Positions 36,881 to 45,484 are shown, numbered from the stretch's first letter. The stretch is DNA of 64,000 bases from an uncultured Eubacterium sp. (GCA_944380545.1 CALWHV010000004.1:82664-146663), one strand, 5' to 3'. Notes: generated by a model from the letters alone, not told the origin. A program made the numbers and translations.

Positions 36881-37549
36881 ATGAGTTCCATTTTGAGAGA
36901 AATATTGAACGGCAATTATCAGGCCGTTATAATAACCGTTATTGCCCGCGCGATAGTCGTGTTTTTGTGTCTGCCCATACACGAGCTGTGCCACGCCTTT
37001 GCCGCAACAAAGCTCGGAGACGATACGGCAAGGCTCAAGGGCCGCCTGACATTTAATCCGCTTGCGCATCTTGACCCCGTGGGCACGATAATGATTTTCC
37101 TTTTCGGCATCGGCTACGCAAAGCCCGTGCCGATAAATCCCGTTAAATTCAAAAATTACAGGCGCGATATCGCGCTGACGGCGCTTGCCGGCCCGCTTTC
37201 AAATCTTGCAATGGCTTTTGTCGCGGCGTTCGTCTCAAGCGCAGTCAACCGCTTTGCCGGCGGCACGGTAGCCGGCGCAGTCATAACCCTGCTGTTTATG
37301 CTTATGGCGGATATCAATATATCGCTCGCCGTTTTCAATCTGCTTCCCATCCCGCCGCTTGACGGCTCCCGCGTGCTTGCAATGGTGCTGCCCGATAAGG
37401 CGTACGAAAGGTATTTTCGCTATGAGCGCATAATTATGATAGTGCTCATCGTCCTCCTGTTTACAGGTATTCTGGACGGACCGCTCTCCTTCCTCACAAC
37501 AGTGTTCCAGAACTTCATTTTCTATATCCCGAATCTCATATTCGGCTGA
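36881..37549 (+). CDS. Site-2 protease family (M50) membrane metalloprotease
   Basis: This 222-residue integral membrane protein carries the zinc motif HELCH (PIHELCHAFAATKLGD, about residues 30-45) and the distal metal-binding motif NLLPIPPLDGSR (about 149-160), with five or so helices. It is a minimal S2P of the kind lacking PDZ or CBS domains. Members cut transmembrane substrates, sometimes anti-sigma factors, but this compact group linked to scpA has no known substrate. The ATG follows AGAGGTATTGCT, and scpA starts 13 bases after the stop. Confidence 0.92.
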   Translation: MSSILREILNGNYQAVIITVIARAIVVFLCLPIHELCHAFAATKLGDDTARLKGRLTFNPLAHLDPVGTIMIFLFGIGYAKPVPINPVKFKNYRRDIALTALAGPLSNLAMAFVAAFVSSAVNRFAGGTVAGAVITLLFMLMADINISLAVFNLLPIPPLDGSRVLAMVLPDKAYERYFRYERIIMIVLIVLLFTGILDGPLSFLTTVFQNFIFYIPNLIFG

Positions 37550-37562
37550 TTTCAGGTGAAAA

Positions 37563-38291
37563 ATGCAGCAGATAAATTATAAGCTTGAGGTGTTTGAAGG
37601 CCCTATGGACCTTTTGCTTCACCTCATTTCAAAGCACAAACTCAATATAAACGATATCCCCATTGTGGAGCTTGTAAACCAGTACCTTGATTATGTTCGG
37701 CAGATGCAGGATGCCGATTTCGAGGTGGCGGGCGATTTTCTTGAGATGGCGGCAAGGCTGATTTATATCAAGACTGTGTCGCTCCTGCCGCGCCACGAGG
37801 AGGCTGAAAAGCTCAAAAAGGAGCTTACGGGCGAGCTTATCGAATACCGCGACTGCAAGCTGATGGCAAAAAAGCTCTCCGAAAGCACCGCCGGCTTCGA
37901 CCGCTTTGTGCGCGAGCCGCAGGAGGGGTATGTAAATTACGATTACGAGCGCTTCCACGAGGGCGAGGAGCTTTTGAACGCCTATATCTCCGCCGCGGGC
38001 AGGGCGCAGCGAAAGCTGCCGCCGCCCATGGATTCGTTCAGGCGCATCGTGGCGCGCAAATTCGTAAATGTGGCGTCCAAGATAGGCTCTGTTATGAGCA
38101 AGGTCAAAAGGCGCGGAAAAATAAGGTTTTTAAAGCTCTTCGGCGACGCCGAGTCAAAAAGCGATATCGTGGCAACCTTTCTTGCCGTGCTGGAGCTTGC
38201 AAAAACAAAGCAGATCGTCCTTGAGGGCTCTGCTGATAATCCCGATATCACTTTAGTAAAGGATGATAATTCCGATGAACGGTCAGAATAA
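37563..38291 (+). CDS. scpA: Segregation and condensation protein A
   Basis: This 242-residue kleisin begins YKLEVFEGPMDLLLHLI, the invariant ScpA opening. It continues with ARLIYIKTVSLLPR and ends in a winged-helix that would bind the Smc head (IVATFLAVLELAKTKQIVL). It bridges the Smc dimer in chromosome condensation and segregation. TTTCAGGTGAAAA supplies the ribosome binding site. Its end overlaps scpB by 17 bases. Confidence 0.96.
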   Translation: MQQINYKLEVFEGPMDLLLHLISKHKLNINDIPIVELVNQYLDYVRQMQDADFEVAGDFLEMAARLIYIKTVSLLPRHEEAEKLKKELTGELIEYRDCKLMAKKLSESTAGFDRFVREPQEGYVNYDYERFHEGEELLNAYISAAGRAQRKLPPPMDSFRRIVARKFVNVASKIGSVMSKVKRRGKIRFLKLFGDAESKSDIVATFLAVLELAKTKQIVLEGSADNPDITLVKDDNSDERSE

Positions 38292-38895
38292 TGTGCTGGC
38301 AAGGCTTGAGGCAATGCTTTTCGCCTGCGGAGATCCCGTGGAGGCGTCAAGGCTTGCCGAGGTGCTGGAGCTTGATGTTGAAAGCGTAACAAAAATGCTC
38401 TCGCGCCTTTCCGATACATATGAGGAGCGCGAAAGCGGGCTTCGCCTTATAAGGATAGACGGCAGGTATCAGCTCTGCACGCGCGAGGAGTACGGCGACG
38501 ATGTCAGACGGATGCTTGAGATAAAGAAAAACACGCCGCTGTCGCAGGCGGCGTTTGAGGTGCTCGCCATAATCGCTTATAACAAAAGCGTAACAAAAAG
38601 CTTTATAGAGCAGATAAGGGGCGTTGACTGCTCCGGCTCGATCTCAAATCTTGTGCAAAAAGGGCTGATAGAGGAAAAGGGCAGGCTCGACCTCCCCGGC
38701 AGGCCCCTCGTCTACGGCACTACTGACAGGTTTTTGCGCTGCTTTTCGCTCTCCAGCCTTGACGATCTGCCCGATTTGCCTAAGCGCGACGAAGAAAATA
38801 AAGAAAATGGGCAAACCACCTTGTTTGATGAAGATAAAAATGATACAATGGATACAATGATGAATGATATAAGCAGCGAAGAAGAGGGCGAATAA
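38275..38895 (+). CDS. scpB: Segregation and condensation protein B
   Basis: This 206-residue protein has two winged-helix domains, with the ScpB signatures LEAMLFACGDPV, AFEVLAIIAYNKSVTK and RGVDCSGSISNLVQKGLIEE, and LPGRPLVYGTTDRFLRCF. A low-complexity acidic tail (about 168-206) closes it. The ATG at 38275 is preferred over 38263, because AAAGGATG is correctly spaced for the former and touches the latter. It works with ScpA and Smc. The stop overlaps the next start (TAATG). Confidence 0.95.
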   Translation: MNGQNNVLARLEAMLFACGDPVEASRLAEVLELDVESVTKMLSRLSDTYEERESGLRLIRIDGRYQLCTREEYGDDVRRMLEIKKNTPLSQAAFEVLAIIAYNKSVTKSFIEQIRGVDCSGSISNLVQKGLIEEKGRLDLPGRPLVYGTTDRFLRCFSLSSLDDLPDLPKRDEENKENGQTTLFDEDKNDTMDTMMNDISSEEEGE

Positions 38896-39632
38896 TGGCA
38901 GCCTTGATAGTTTTGGCAGTGATAGTCGTTATCATTGCCGCCGTTCTTTCGGTCTCGGCCACCTTTACGGTTACTTATACGGACAGATGGCAGACCAAGA
39001 TAAGCATCCTGTGGATTGAAAAAGAGATAGAGCTTACAAAGATCCTTGATTTCATCCTGTTTCCGCAAAACAAGGCAAATCAGGTAAAGGCAAAAAAAGA
39101 GGGCAAAAAGAAAGAGCCTCGGAAAAAGGCTCAGTCAAAGCCCGCCGAGGCGTCTCCCGCGCCGTCGGCTTCAGAGCCTGACGGCACACAGGCCGAGAAA
39201 AAGCAAAGCCCCGCGCCGGCGCAAAAGCAGGCAAAGCCCAATTACCTGAAAAGCCTTTGGGAAAAAGAGGGCGTCGTCGGCATAATGTCGCTCGTCTCAA
39301 ATATGCTTCAAAGCGCTTCAAGCGCTGTCACAACGCTCATAAGGGGCTTTCACATCTATTCGCTTTATGTAAAGCTTATTGTCGGCGGCTCGGATGCAGA
39401 CGAGATCGCCCGCGCCTACGGCAGGATATGCGGCTTTTATTATCCGCTTAAGGGCGCCGTCCTTTCGGGTATGAAGGTGGATAATTACGACGACCTTATT
39501 TATCCCGATTTCATCGCCCCCTGCAACGAGTACGGCTTTCAGTTCATCGGCTCGGTCAGCGTAGCCCTGCTGCTGAAAGTTGCCCTCTCGGCGGGAAAAA
39601 CCTTTTTGGTAAACCTTATAAAAAACAAATAA
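38895..39632 (+). CDS. DUF2953 domain membrane protein (YtfI-like)
   Basis: This 245-residue protein has an N-terminal transmembrane helix (2-22). A Lys/Pro/Ala-rich linker of about 60 residues (62-116) follows, then the DUF2953 core recognisable by YVKLIVGGSDADEIARAYG and YPDFIAPCNEYGF. A last amphipathic helix precedes the lysine-rich end. In B. subtilis the corresponding gene ytfI is paired with ytfJ, exactly as here. Its molecular role is unknown. The long charged linker is unusual compared with short relatives. Confidence 0.82.
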   Translation: MAALIVLAVIVVIIAAVLSVSATFTVTYTDRWQTKISILWIEKEIELTKILDFILFPQNKANQVKAKKEGKKKEPRKKAQSKPAEASPAPSASEPDGTQAEKKQSPAPAQKQAKPNYLKSLWEKEGVVGIMSLVSNMLQSASSAVTTLIRGFHIYSLYVKLIVGGSDADEIARAYGRICGFYYPLKGAVLSGMKVDNYDDLIYPDFIAPCNEYGFQFIGSVSVALLLKVALSAGKTFLVNLIKNK

Positions 39633-39665
39633 ATTATAAATAATTTTCATAAAAGGAGAACTGTT

Positions 39666-40070
39666 ATGAAAGAAACACCGGTAAACAAGATAATGGAAAA
39701 CACGCTTGAAAAAATGCGCGAAATGGTGGATGTTTCCACCATCATCGGCGAGCCGATGCAGACCGGCGGCACAACGCTTATCCCCGTGTCAAAGGTATCC
39801 TACGGCTTCACGAGCGGCGGCACCGATCTTCCGTCCAAGCAAAACGCCGAGCTCTTCGGCGGCGGTGGCGGCGGCGGAATCACCATCACCCCCGTTGCGT
39901 TCATCGTCATCCAGGGCGAAAAGGTCAGAATGATGCAGATAAATAACTACACATCCTCGGCAGACCGCGCCATCGCTATGATCCCCGAGCTTGTTGACCA
40001 GCTTTCACAGCTTCTCAAGGCAAAGGATTCCGATAAAGCGCCGGCAGAGGACGCTGCAGAAGATAAATAA
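39666..40070 (+). CDS. ytfJ: GerW family sporulation protein (YtfJ)
   Basis: This 134-residue protein carries the family motifs NKIMENTLEKMREMVDVSTIIGEP, PVSKVSYGFTSGG and the polyglycine GGGGGGGITITPVAFIVI, followed by a charged tail. Members are made in sporulating Bacilli and Clostridia and in B. subtilis contribute to spore germination. An AAAAGGAGAA site precedes the ATG. It follows the DUF2953 gene by 33 bases. It supports a spore-forming ancestry, although the presence of this gene alone does not prove that spores form. Confidence 0.93.
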   Translation: MKETPVNKIMENTLEKMREMVDVSTIIGEPMQTGGTTLIPVSKVSYGFTSGGTDLPSKQNAELFGGGGGGGITITPVAFIVIQGEKVRMMQINNYTSSADRAIAMIPELVDQLSQLLKAKDSDKAPAEDAAEDK

Positions 40071-40082
40071 TATAAAATCACG

Positions 40083-40109
40083 ATCACCCGCATATTATTA
40101 GCGGGTGAT
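40083..40109 (+). promoter_or_regulatory. Hairpin overlapping the dacF ribosome binding site
   Basis: ATCACCCGC and GCGGGTGAT form a perfect 9-bp stem with an ATATTATTA loop. The right arm contains GGGTGAT, the only Shine-Dalgarno-like sequence for dacF, and it is followed by TGATTTTG. It could be a weak terminator after ytfJ, a ribosome-site-sequestering element, or both. Confidence 0.55.
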
Positions 40110-40114
40110 TGATT

Positions 40115-41167
40115 TTGTTAAAAAGGCTTTTTGCGTCGTTTTGCGCTTTGATTGCCGCGCTGTCGTTTTCCGCTCCTGCGCACGGCGGCGATATTTCCGC
40201 CTCCTGCGCCGTCGTTATGGACGCCGACACCTTGGAGACGCTCTATTCAAAAAATATCGACGAGCAGCGTCCCGTCGCTTCAACAACTAAAATTATGACC
40301 TCACTGCTCGCGTGCGAGAGCGGCAGGCTGTCGCAAACGGTGAATATAACCTGGGAAATGGTCAATACCGAGGGCTCTCTGCTCGGCTTGAGGGTGGGGG
40401 ACAGGATATCGCTTTACGACCTTGTTGCGGGTATGCTGCTCCCGTCGGGAAACGACGCTGCAAACGCCGCCGCGCTGTTTTTGGCGGGCAGCTTTTCCGA
40501 TTTTGCCGCAATGATGAACGAAAGGGCGCGCTCCCTCGGTATGAACGGCTCTTATTTCACAACGCCGTCCGGCCTTGACGAGGGCGGCAACCGCTCAACC
40601 GCTCGCGATCTTGCGCTGCTCACGGCGCAGGCGCTCAAAAACAGCGATTTCGCGCAGCTCTTTGCAAGATCCTCATATGATGTTGAGATAAACGGCGAAA
40701 AGCTTAGGGTGTATAATCACAACCGCCTTTTGTCTGAGATAGACGGCTGTATAGGCGGCAAAACGGGATATACTCAAAAGGCGGGCCGCTGCCTTGTGTC
40801 CGCCGTCAGGCGCGGCTCAAACACGCTCGTCTGCGTCACGCTCGGCGCGCCGGATGATTGGAACGACCATAAAAAGCTGTATCCCGCGTGCTTTGATAAA
40901 TACTGCGATTTTTTGATTGACGAGCAGCTGGCGGTTCCTGCTGTCGGAGGCACGGAAAACAGCGTCGCCGCCGTCTGCCGCGCGAGCGTAAGGGTGCTCA
41001 GCAAAAAGAGAGTCACATACGAGCTTTACCTGCTGCCGTTCGTTTACTGCCCCGTCAGGCGCGGTCAGGTCCTCGGCAGGGTCGTTGTAAAATATGATGA
41101 AAAGGAGCTTCTGACGGCGGATATAACCGCCGCTCGGGATGTTGAATATTATGCCGGAACAGAATAA
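40115..41167 (+). CDS. dacF: D-alanyl-D-alanine carboxypeptidase, DacF/PBP5 family
   Basis: This 350-residue serine peptidase has a signal peptide (LFASFCALIAALSFSAPAHG, cleavage near residue 24) and the three active-site motifs: SxxK as STTK (Ser56-Lys59), SGN (about 110-112) and KTG in GGKTGYT (about 210). The C-terminal beta domain (about 250-350) is present, but no amphipathic membrane anchor is obvious. It trims D-Ala from peptidoglycan stem peptides. The start is a TTG codon, 40115 or 40109 in the same frame; 40115 gives better SD spacing. In Bacillus, dacF neighbours spoIIA, which here is 21 kb away. Confidence 0.9.
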   Translation: MLKRLFASFCALIAALSFSAPAHGGDISASCAVVMDADTLETLYSKNIDEQRPVASTTKIMTSLLACESGRLSQTVNITWEMVNTEGSLLGLRVGDRISLYDLVAGMLLPSGNDAANAAALFLAGSFSDFAAMMNERARSLGMNGSYFTTPSGLDEGGNRSTARDLALLTAQALKNSDFAQLFARSSYDVEINGEKLRVYNHNRLLSEIDGCIGGKTGYTQKAGRCLVSAVRRGSNTLVCVTLGAPDDWNDHKKLYPACFDKYCDFLIDEQLAVPAVGGTENSVAAVCRASVRVLSKKRVTYELYLLPFVYCPVRRGQVLGRVVVKYDEKELLTADITAARDVEYYAGTE

Positions 41168-41894
41168 AATAAGACTGCAAAAGTATATGGCGGAATGCGG
41201 CGTGGCGTCGCGCAGAAAATGCGAGGAGCTGATCGAAAGCGGCAAGGTGCGCATAAACGGCCATGTTGCCGCTCTCGGCGCAAAGGTGGACCCTAAAAAG
41301 GACACCGTTGTGCTTCACGGCAAAAAGCTCGTCCGCCGCGATAATCCGCGTTATATTATGCTCAATAAGCCGCGAGGCTTCGTCACCACCGTGTCGGACG
41401 AGCTCGGCAGAAAAACGGTTATGGATCTCGTTTCCGACCTGCCTGAGCGCGTTTATCCCGTCGGCAGGCTGGACAGGGATTCAGAGGGACTCTTGCTCCT
41501 CACTAACGACGGTGCGCTTGCAAACGCGCTGATGCACCCGTCGTTTCAGATCCCAAAGGTTTACCGCGTCACCGTCCGCGGCAAGGTAGGCGATGATGTT
41601 CTTGCCGCGCTAAGGGAGGGTGTTGAGATAGATTCAGGCAGGACCGCCCCCTGCGAGGTGCTTCCCCTTGTTGAGGAGGAGGGGCGAACCGTGCTTGAAT
41701 TCACTATCCGCGAGGGCAAAAACAGAGAGATAAGAAAGATGTGCGAGCATTTCTCTCTTGAGGTCGCGCGCCTTCGCCGCATATCGCTTGCCGGCGTGAA
41801 GCTCGGTATGCTCAAAACGGGCGACTACCGCGACCTTAACGAAAAGGAACTGCGCAAGCTTTTTCACGCCTGTAATATGACTTATAAGCCGTAA
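41151..41894 (+). CDS. rluB: rRNA pseudouridine synthase, RsuA/RluB family
   Basis: This 247-residue protein has an N-terminal S4 RNA-binding domain (IRLQKYMAECGVASRRKCEELI, about 6-27). The catalytic domain has the motif PVGRLDRDSEGLLLLTNDG (about 104-122), in which the first aspartate is catalytic, and the C-terminal part has REGKNREIRKMCE. The RsuA/RluB/E/F group modifies 23S or 16S rRNA, and the Firmicutes scpAB-linked member is RluB. The ATG at 41151 overlaps dacF by 17 bases; 41139 is an alternative start. Confidence 0.93.
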   Translation: MPEQNKIRLQKYMAECGVASRRKCEELIESGKVRINGHVAALGAKVDPKKDTVVLHGKKLVRRDNPRYIMLNKPRGFVTTVSDELGRKTVMDLVSDLPERVYPVGRLDRDSEGLLLLTNDGALANALMHPSFQIPKVYRVTVRGKVGDDVLAALREGVEIDSGRTAPCEVLPLVEEEGRTVLEFTIREGKNREIRKMCEHFSLEVARLRRISLAGVKLGMLKTGDYRDLNEKELRKLFHACNMTYKP

Positions 41895-41897
41895 TAT

Positions 41898-41941
41898 AAA
41901 GCCCCTCTGCCGCAAAAGCGATGCGGCGGCAGGGGCTTTCG
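41898..41941 (+). terminator. Terminator after rluB
   Basis: AAAGCCCCTCTGCCGC and GCGGCGGCAGGGGCTTT pair over about 16 bp with one small irregularity. It marks the end of the long scpAB-containing run. Confidence 0.88.
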
Positions 41942-42022
41942 CGCATTTTACCGCGGCTTTCGGCTGCTTTAAGATATATTGTTAATATATATAAATAATT
42001 TTAAAACAAAAATAAAAAATTG

Positions 42023-42051
42023 TTGTAATAATTGCCGCAAAGTGGTAAAAT
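42023..42051 (+). promoter_or_regulatory. Promoter of the carboxyltransferase operon
   Basis: TTGTAA (42023-42028) and TAAAAT (42046-42051) with a 17-base spacer, behind an A/T-rich upstream segment. Confidence 0.55.
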
Positions 42052-42109
42052 ACCAAGGTAAAGCTTCGGCGTCAGCCGTTGCCAACGATAAACCAAGGAG
42101 GATGTTCGT

Positions 42110-43432
42110 GTGAGTGGATTTGCAAGTAAGGACACAGCTGCCCGCAAAAGGCTTGCCGCGCTGTTTGACGACGGCGTTTTCACCGAGATAGACGCGTTTG
42201 CAAAGTCGTCCGGCGGCGATGTTGAAGCCGTTGCCGGCTTCGGCGTCATCGGCGGCGCTCCGGCATACGCCTTTTCTCAGGATGTGTCTGCAAACGGCGG
42301 CGCGGTCAGCGTTGCCCAGTGCGCAAAGCTCAAAAAAATATACGATCTTGCGGCCAAAACGGGCTGCCCCGTTATCGGCGTCTATGATTCAAACGGTATG
42401 GATCTCAAGGAGGGCTTTGAAGGCCTCAACGCATACGGCGAGCTCGTCAAGGCGTCAAGCCGCGTGTCCGGCGTAGTGCCTCAGATCTCCGTGATTGCCG
42501 GCAGCGCGCTCGGCACAACGGCTCTTATAGCCGGTATGGCAGATGTTGTTATAGCGCTCAGGGATTGTGACTATTATATTTCGGCTCCGTCAGACGAAAC
42601 GGCGCAGAGTTGCGCTCAAAGCGGCAGCGTAGATATTGTTGCGGATGATTTTGATAGTGCCGCCGCAAGCGTAAGGGCGCTCGTCACAATGATACCGTCA
42701 AATAATCTGAGCGAGGCTCCGGTTTTCGATTTCAGCGACCCGTCCTTTGCTCCCGAAACCGGGGACGGCGCCGCAAAGCTCATCGCCGCCTGTGCGGATG
42801 AAGGCTCGGTAATAGAACTCAAGGCGGATTACGCTGCCGAAAACTGCGTCACCGCGCTCGCAACGGTGGCAGGCTCAGCCGTCGGCTTCGTGGCGTTCGG
42901 CGGCAAAAAGCTCTGCCCCGCCTGCGCTTATAAGGCGGAGGGCTTCGTCAAGCTCTGCGATGCGTTCAGCATCCCCGTAGTAACTCTGCTTGATTCAAGC
43001 GGCGTTTGCTCGGAAAAGGAAAATCAGATGCTCATCGCTGCTGAAAAGCTCACCGGCGCATATGCCGGCGCAACCTGCCCCAAGGTCACGGTGATCACCG
43101 GAAACGCCGTCGGTGCGGCTTATCTGATGCTTGCCGGCAGAGGCTCAAACGCAGACCTTGTCTACGCGTGGGACACAGCTGTAGTTTCCCCGCTTGAAAC
43201 AGACGCGGCTGTTGCGTTCCTGTTTAACGACCGCCTTGCCGCCGGTGAAAGCAGAGACGCACTTGAAAAAGAATATAACGAAACTCTGGCGTCGCCCTTT
43301 ACGGCGGCGGCGTGCGGCGCGGTGGACGATATATTCGTTCCTGCTGAAACAAGAATAAAGCTCATAGCCGCGCTCGATGTGCTCTCCGGAAAAAGAGAGA
43401 CCACTCTTCCCAGAAAACATTCCGTAAAATAA
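42110..43432 (+). CDS. Divergent biotin-dependent carboxyltransferase (MmdA/12S-like)
   Basis: This 440-residue crotonase-fold protein aligns by eye with acyl-CoA carboxyltransferase subunits (RKRLAALFDDGVFTEID, GGAVSVAQCAKLKKIYDLAAKTGCPVIG, QISVIAGSALG, KVTVITGNAVGAAYLM). It is shorter than the usual 510-520 residues, and the oxyanion-hole motifs differ from the usual SGGAR and YGGAY: SNGMD at 94-98 and GNAVGAAY. The start is GTG 42110, seven bases after AAGGAGG. It leads an operon with a biotin carrier and an OadA-like subunit, suggesting it passes a carboxyl group between biotin and an acyl-CoA. Acyl substrate unknown. Confidence 0.82.
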   Translation: MSGFASKDTAARKRLAALFDDGVFTEIDAFAKSSGGDVEAVAGFGVIGGAPAYAFSQDVSANGGAVSVAQCAKLKKIYDLAAKTGCPVIGVYDSNGMDLKEGFEGLNAYGELVKASSRVSGVVPQISVIAGSALGTTALIAGMADVVIALRDCDYYISAPSDETAQSCAQSGSVDIVADDFDSAAASVRALVTMIPSNNLSEAPVFDFSDPSFAPETGDGAAKLIAACADEGSVIELKADYAAENCVTALATVAGSAVGFVAFGGKKLCPACAYKAEGFVKLCDAFSIPVVTLLDSSGVCSEKENQMLIAAEKLTGAYAGATCPKVTVITGNAVGAAYLMLAGRGSNADLVYAWDTAVVSPLETDAAVAFLFNDRLAAGESRDALEKEYNETLASPFTAAACGAVDDIFVPAETRIKLIAALDVLSGKRETTLPRKHSVK

Positions 43433-43449
43433 TCAGGAGGATAAAGATT

Positions 43450-43884
43450 ATGAAAAGATACACAATCACTGTTAACGGCGTTGCTTATGATGTAACCGTA
43501 GACGAGTCCGGCAGCGCACCCGCAGCTGTTCCCGCAGCCGCTCCCGCTCCCGCAGCCGCTCCGGCTCCTGCCGCAGCCCCCGCTCCGGCTCCTGCCGCAG
43601 CTCCCGCTCCCGCGGCTGAGGCTGCTCCCGCAGCAGAGGCAAAGCCCGCAGCTCCCGCAGGCACGCAGGGCGCCGTATCCGTTGACGCTCCCATGCCCGG
43701 CACGATCCTTGATGTCAAGGTGTCGGTAGGCGCGTCCGTTAATTCCGGCGATGTGCTTGTTATCCTTGAGGCTATGAAGATGGAAAACGAGATCGTTGCT
43801 CCGCAGAGCGGCACCGTTTCCTCCGTAAATGTCTCTAAGGGCGACAGCGTTGAGGCCGGTCAGGTCATCATCACAATGAACTGA
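43450..43884 (+). CDS. Biotin carboxyl carrier protein with Ala-Pro linker
   Basis: This 144-residue protein has an N-terminal strand region (MKRYTITVNGVAYDVTVDE), a linker of alternating Ala and Pro from about residue 23 to 70, and a biotinyl domain with EAMKMEN, where Lys110 is the biotinylation site. The layout is that of the gamma/1.3S carrier of methylmalonyl-CoA decarboxylases and transcarboxylases. The linker DNA (43519-43660) is a low-complexity run of GCT/CCC/GCA codons. A strong AGGAGG site precedes the ATG. It would shuttle carboxyl groups between the flanking subunits. Confidence 0.95.
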   Translation: MKRYTITVNGVAYDVTVDESGSAPAAVPAAAPAPAAAPAPAAAPAPAPAAAPAPAAEAAPAAEAKPAAPAGTQGAVSVDAPMPGTILDVKVSVGASVNSGDVLVILEAMKMENEIVAPQSGTVSSVNVSKGDSVEAGQVIITMN

Positions 43885-43963
43885 TTGCTTTCCCAATCCG
43901 CGCGCGCAAGGCTGCTGCGCCGCTGCGGCTCAAAATCTGCAGCCGGAAAGGCAATGTGATTAT

Positions 43964-45361
43964 ATGGCAAAGATCGGCATCACGGAAACCGTCCTCAGAG
44001 ACGCGCACCAGTCGTTGATCGCCACCCGTATGAGAACGGATGAATTTGAGGGCATCCTTGAAAAGATGGATAAGATCGGCTATCATTCACTTGAATGTTG
44101 GGGCGGCGCCACATTTGACACCTGCCTCCGCTTTCTTGATGAGGACCCGTGGGAAAGGCTGCGCCTTATCCGCAGGAAATGCCCCAACACAAAGCTCCAG
44201 ATGCTTTTCAGAGGTCAGAATATGCTCGGCTACCGCCATTATGCCGACGACCTTGTTGATTATTTTGTTAAAAAGAGCATTGATAACGGCATTGATATCC
44301 TGCGTATATTCGATGCGCTAAACGATGTTCGCAATCTTGAAACCGCTATAAGCGCCGCCAAAAAATACGGCGGCCATGTTCAGGCAGCTATCTCCTACAC
44401 TACCGGCCCCGTTTTTGATATCGAATATTACTGCAATTACGCAAAGCAGCTTGAAAACGCCGGCGCGGATTCAATCTGCATAAAGGATATGGCGGGTCTG
44501 CTCACTCCCTACGGCACCTATGATCTTGTCAAGGCGCTCAAGGAAACGGTCAAGGTACCCATCCAGCTCCATTCCCATTACACCTCGGGCCTTGCCTCAA
44601 TGGTCCATCTAAAGGGCATAGAGGCGGGCGTCGATGTTATAGACACGGCTATCAGCCCGCTTGCAATGGGCACCTCGCACCCCGCAACGGAATCTATGGT
44701 GGCTGCACTCAAGGGCACGCAGTACGATACGGGCCTCGATATAAAGGCGCTGACGGAGATTCGTGATTTCTTCACCCCGCTTCGCGAAAAGTATCTTAAG
44801 GAGGGGCTTCTCAATCCCAAGATGCTCGGCGTGGACGCAAATACGCTGCTTTATCAGGTTCCCGGCGGTATGCTTTCAAACCTGCTCAACCAGCTTAAGC
44901 AGGCGGGCAAGGAGGATAAGCTTGAAGAGGTTCTTGCCGAGGTCCCGCGCGTTCGTAAGGACAGCGGCTATCCGCCCCTTGTAACGCCCACCTCGCAGAT
45001 CGTCGGCACCCAGTCCGTTTTCAATGTCATCCTCGGCGAGCGCTACAAGATGGTCACCAAGGAATTCAAGGATATGGTTGCCGGAAAATACGGCAAAACT
45101 CCCTGCGATATAGACCCCGAGTTCAGAAAGAAGATCTGCGGCGACGAGGAGATCATCGACTGCCGCCCTGCCGACCTTCTCAAGCCCGAGCTCGACGAGT
45201 TCAGAAACGAGATCGCGGAGTATTACGAGCAGGAGGAGGATGTTCTTTCCTACGCTCAGTTCGGCGATGTTGCAATCAAGTTCTTCCAAAAAAGAAGAGA
45301 CAAAAAATACGGCTTGGACGGCAAGCATCATAATATCGAAACAAAAGTTCACCCCGTATAA
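43964..45361 (+). CDS. Oxaloacetate decarboxylase alpha / transcarboxylase 5S-like subunit
   Basis: This 465-residue protein has the HMGL-type TIM barrel with the metal site TETVLRDAHQSLIATRM (about 7-23), LRIFDALND, the carboxybiotin lysine region SICIKDMAGLLTPYG and metal histidines in LHSHYTSG. A PYC-type C-terminal domain follows (to about 450). No biotinyl domain is attached; the carrier is the preceding gene. It would carboxylate or decarboxylate pyruvate/oxaloacetate. The membrane beta subunit (OadB) and gamma subunit (OadG) of a sodium pump are absent nearby, and no biotin carboxylase is encoded here. Confidence 0.9.
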   Translation: MAKIGITETVLRDAHQSLIATRMRTDEFEGILEKMDKIGYHSLECWGGATFDTCLRFLDEDPWERLRLIRRKCPNTKLQMLFRGQNMLGYRHYADDLVDYFVKKSIDNGIDILRIFDALNDVRNLETAISAAKKYGGHVQAAISYTTGPVFDIEYYCNYAKQLENAGADSICIKDMAGLLTPYGTYDLVKALKETVKVPIQLHSHYTSGLASMVHLKGIEAGVDVIDTAISPLAMGTSHPATESMVAALKGTQYDTGLDIKALTEIRDFFTPLREKYLKEGLLNPKMLGVDANTLLYQVPGGMLSNLLNQLKQAGKEDKLEEVLAEVPRVRKDSGYPPLVTPTSQIVGTQSVFNVILGERYKMVTKEFKDMVAGKYGKTPCDIDPEFRKKICGDEEIIDCRPADLLKPELDEFRNEIAEYYEQEEDVLSYAQFGDVAIKFFQKRRDKKYGLDGKHHNIETKVHPV

Positions 45362-45389
45362 CTACAACAGCGTCCAAATGTAAAAATAT

Positions 45390-45422
45390 TGCGCTCCGTC
45401 AATCGGCGGGGCGCATTTTTTT
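45390..45422 (+). terminator. Terminator of the carboxyltransferase operon
   Basis: TGCGCTCCG pairs with CGGGGCGCA (one G-U) and is followed by seven T residues. Confidence 0.85.
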
Positions 45423-45455
45423 GATGCGCAAAGCCGCTTTTTCTTGCTCAAATTG

Positions 45456-45484
45456 TTGACGGCTTTAATATTAAGTGCTATAAT
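45456..45484 (+). promoter_or_regulatory. Promoter of the epimerase gene
   Basis: TTGACG (45456-45461) and TATAAT (45479-45484) with a 17-base spacer; the leader is about 40 bases. Confidence 0.82.

Noticed and set aside
43519..43660. Tandem-repeat DNA resembling a repeat array
   Set aside because: The repetition comes from Ala and Pro codons of the carrier linker; units are irregular and there are no spacers, so it is not CRISPR.
43162..43896. Minus-strand frame over the biotin carrier gene with Gly/Ser/Cys repeats
   Set aside because: It is the reverse of the Ala/Pro linker and is not a real repeat protein.
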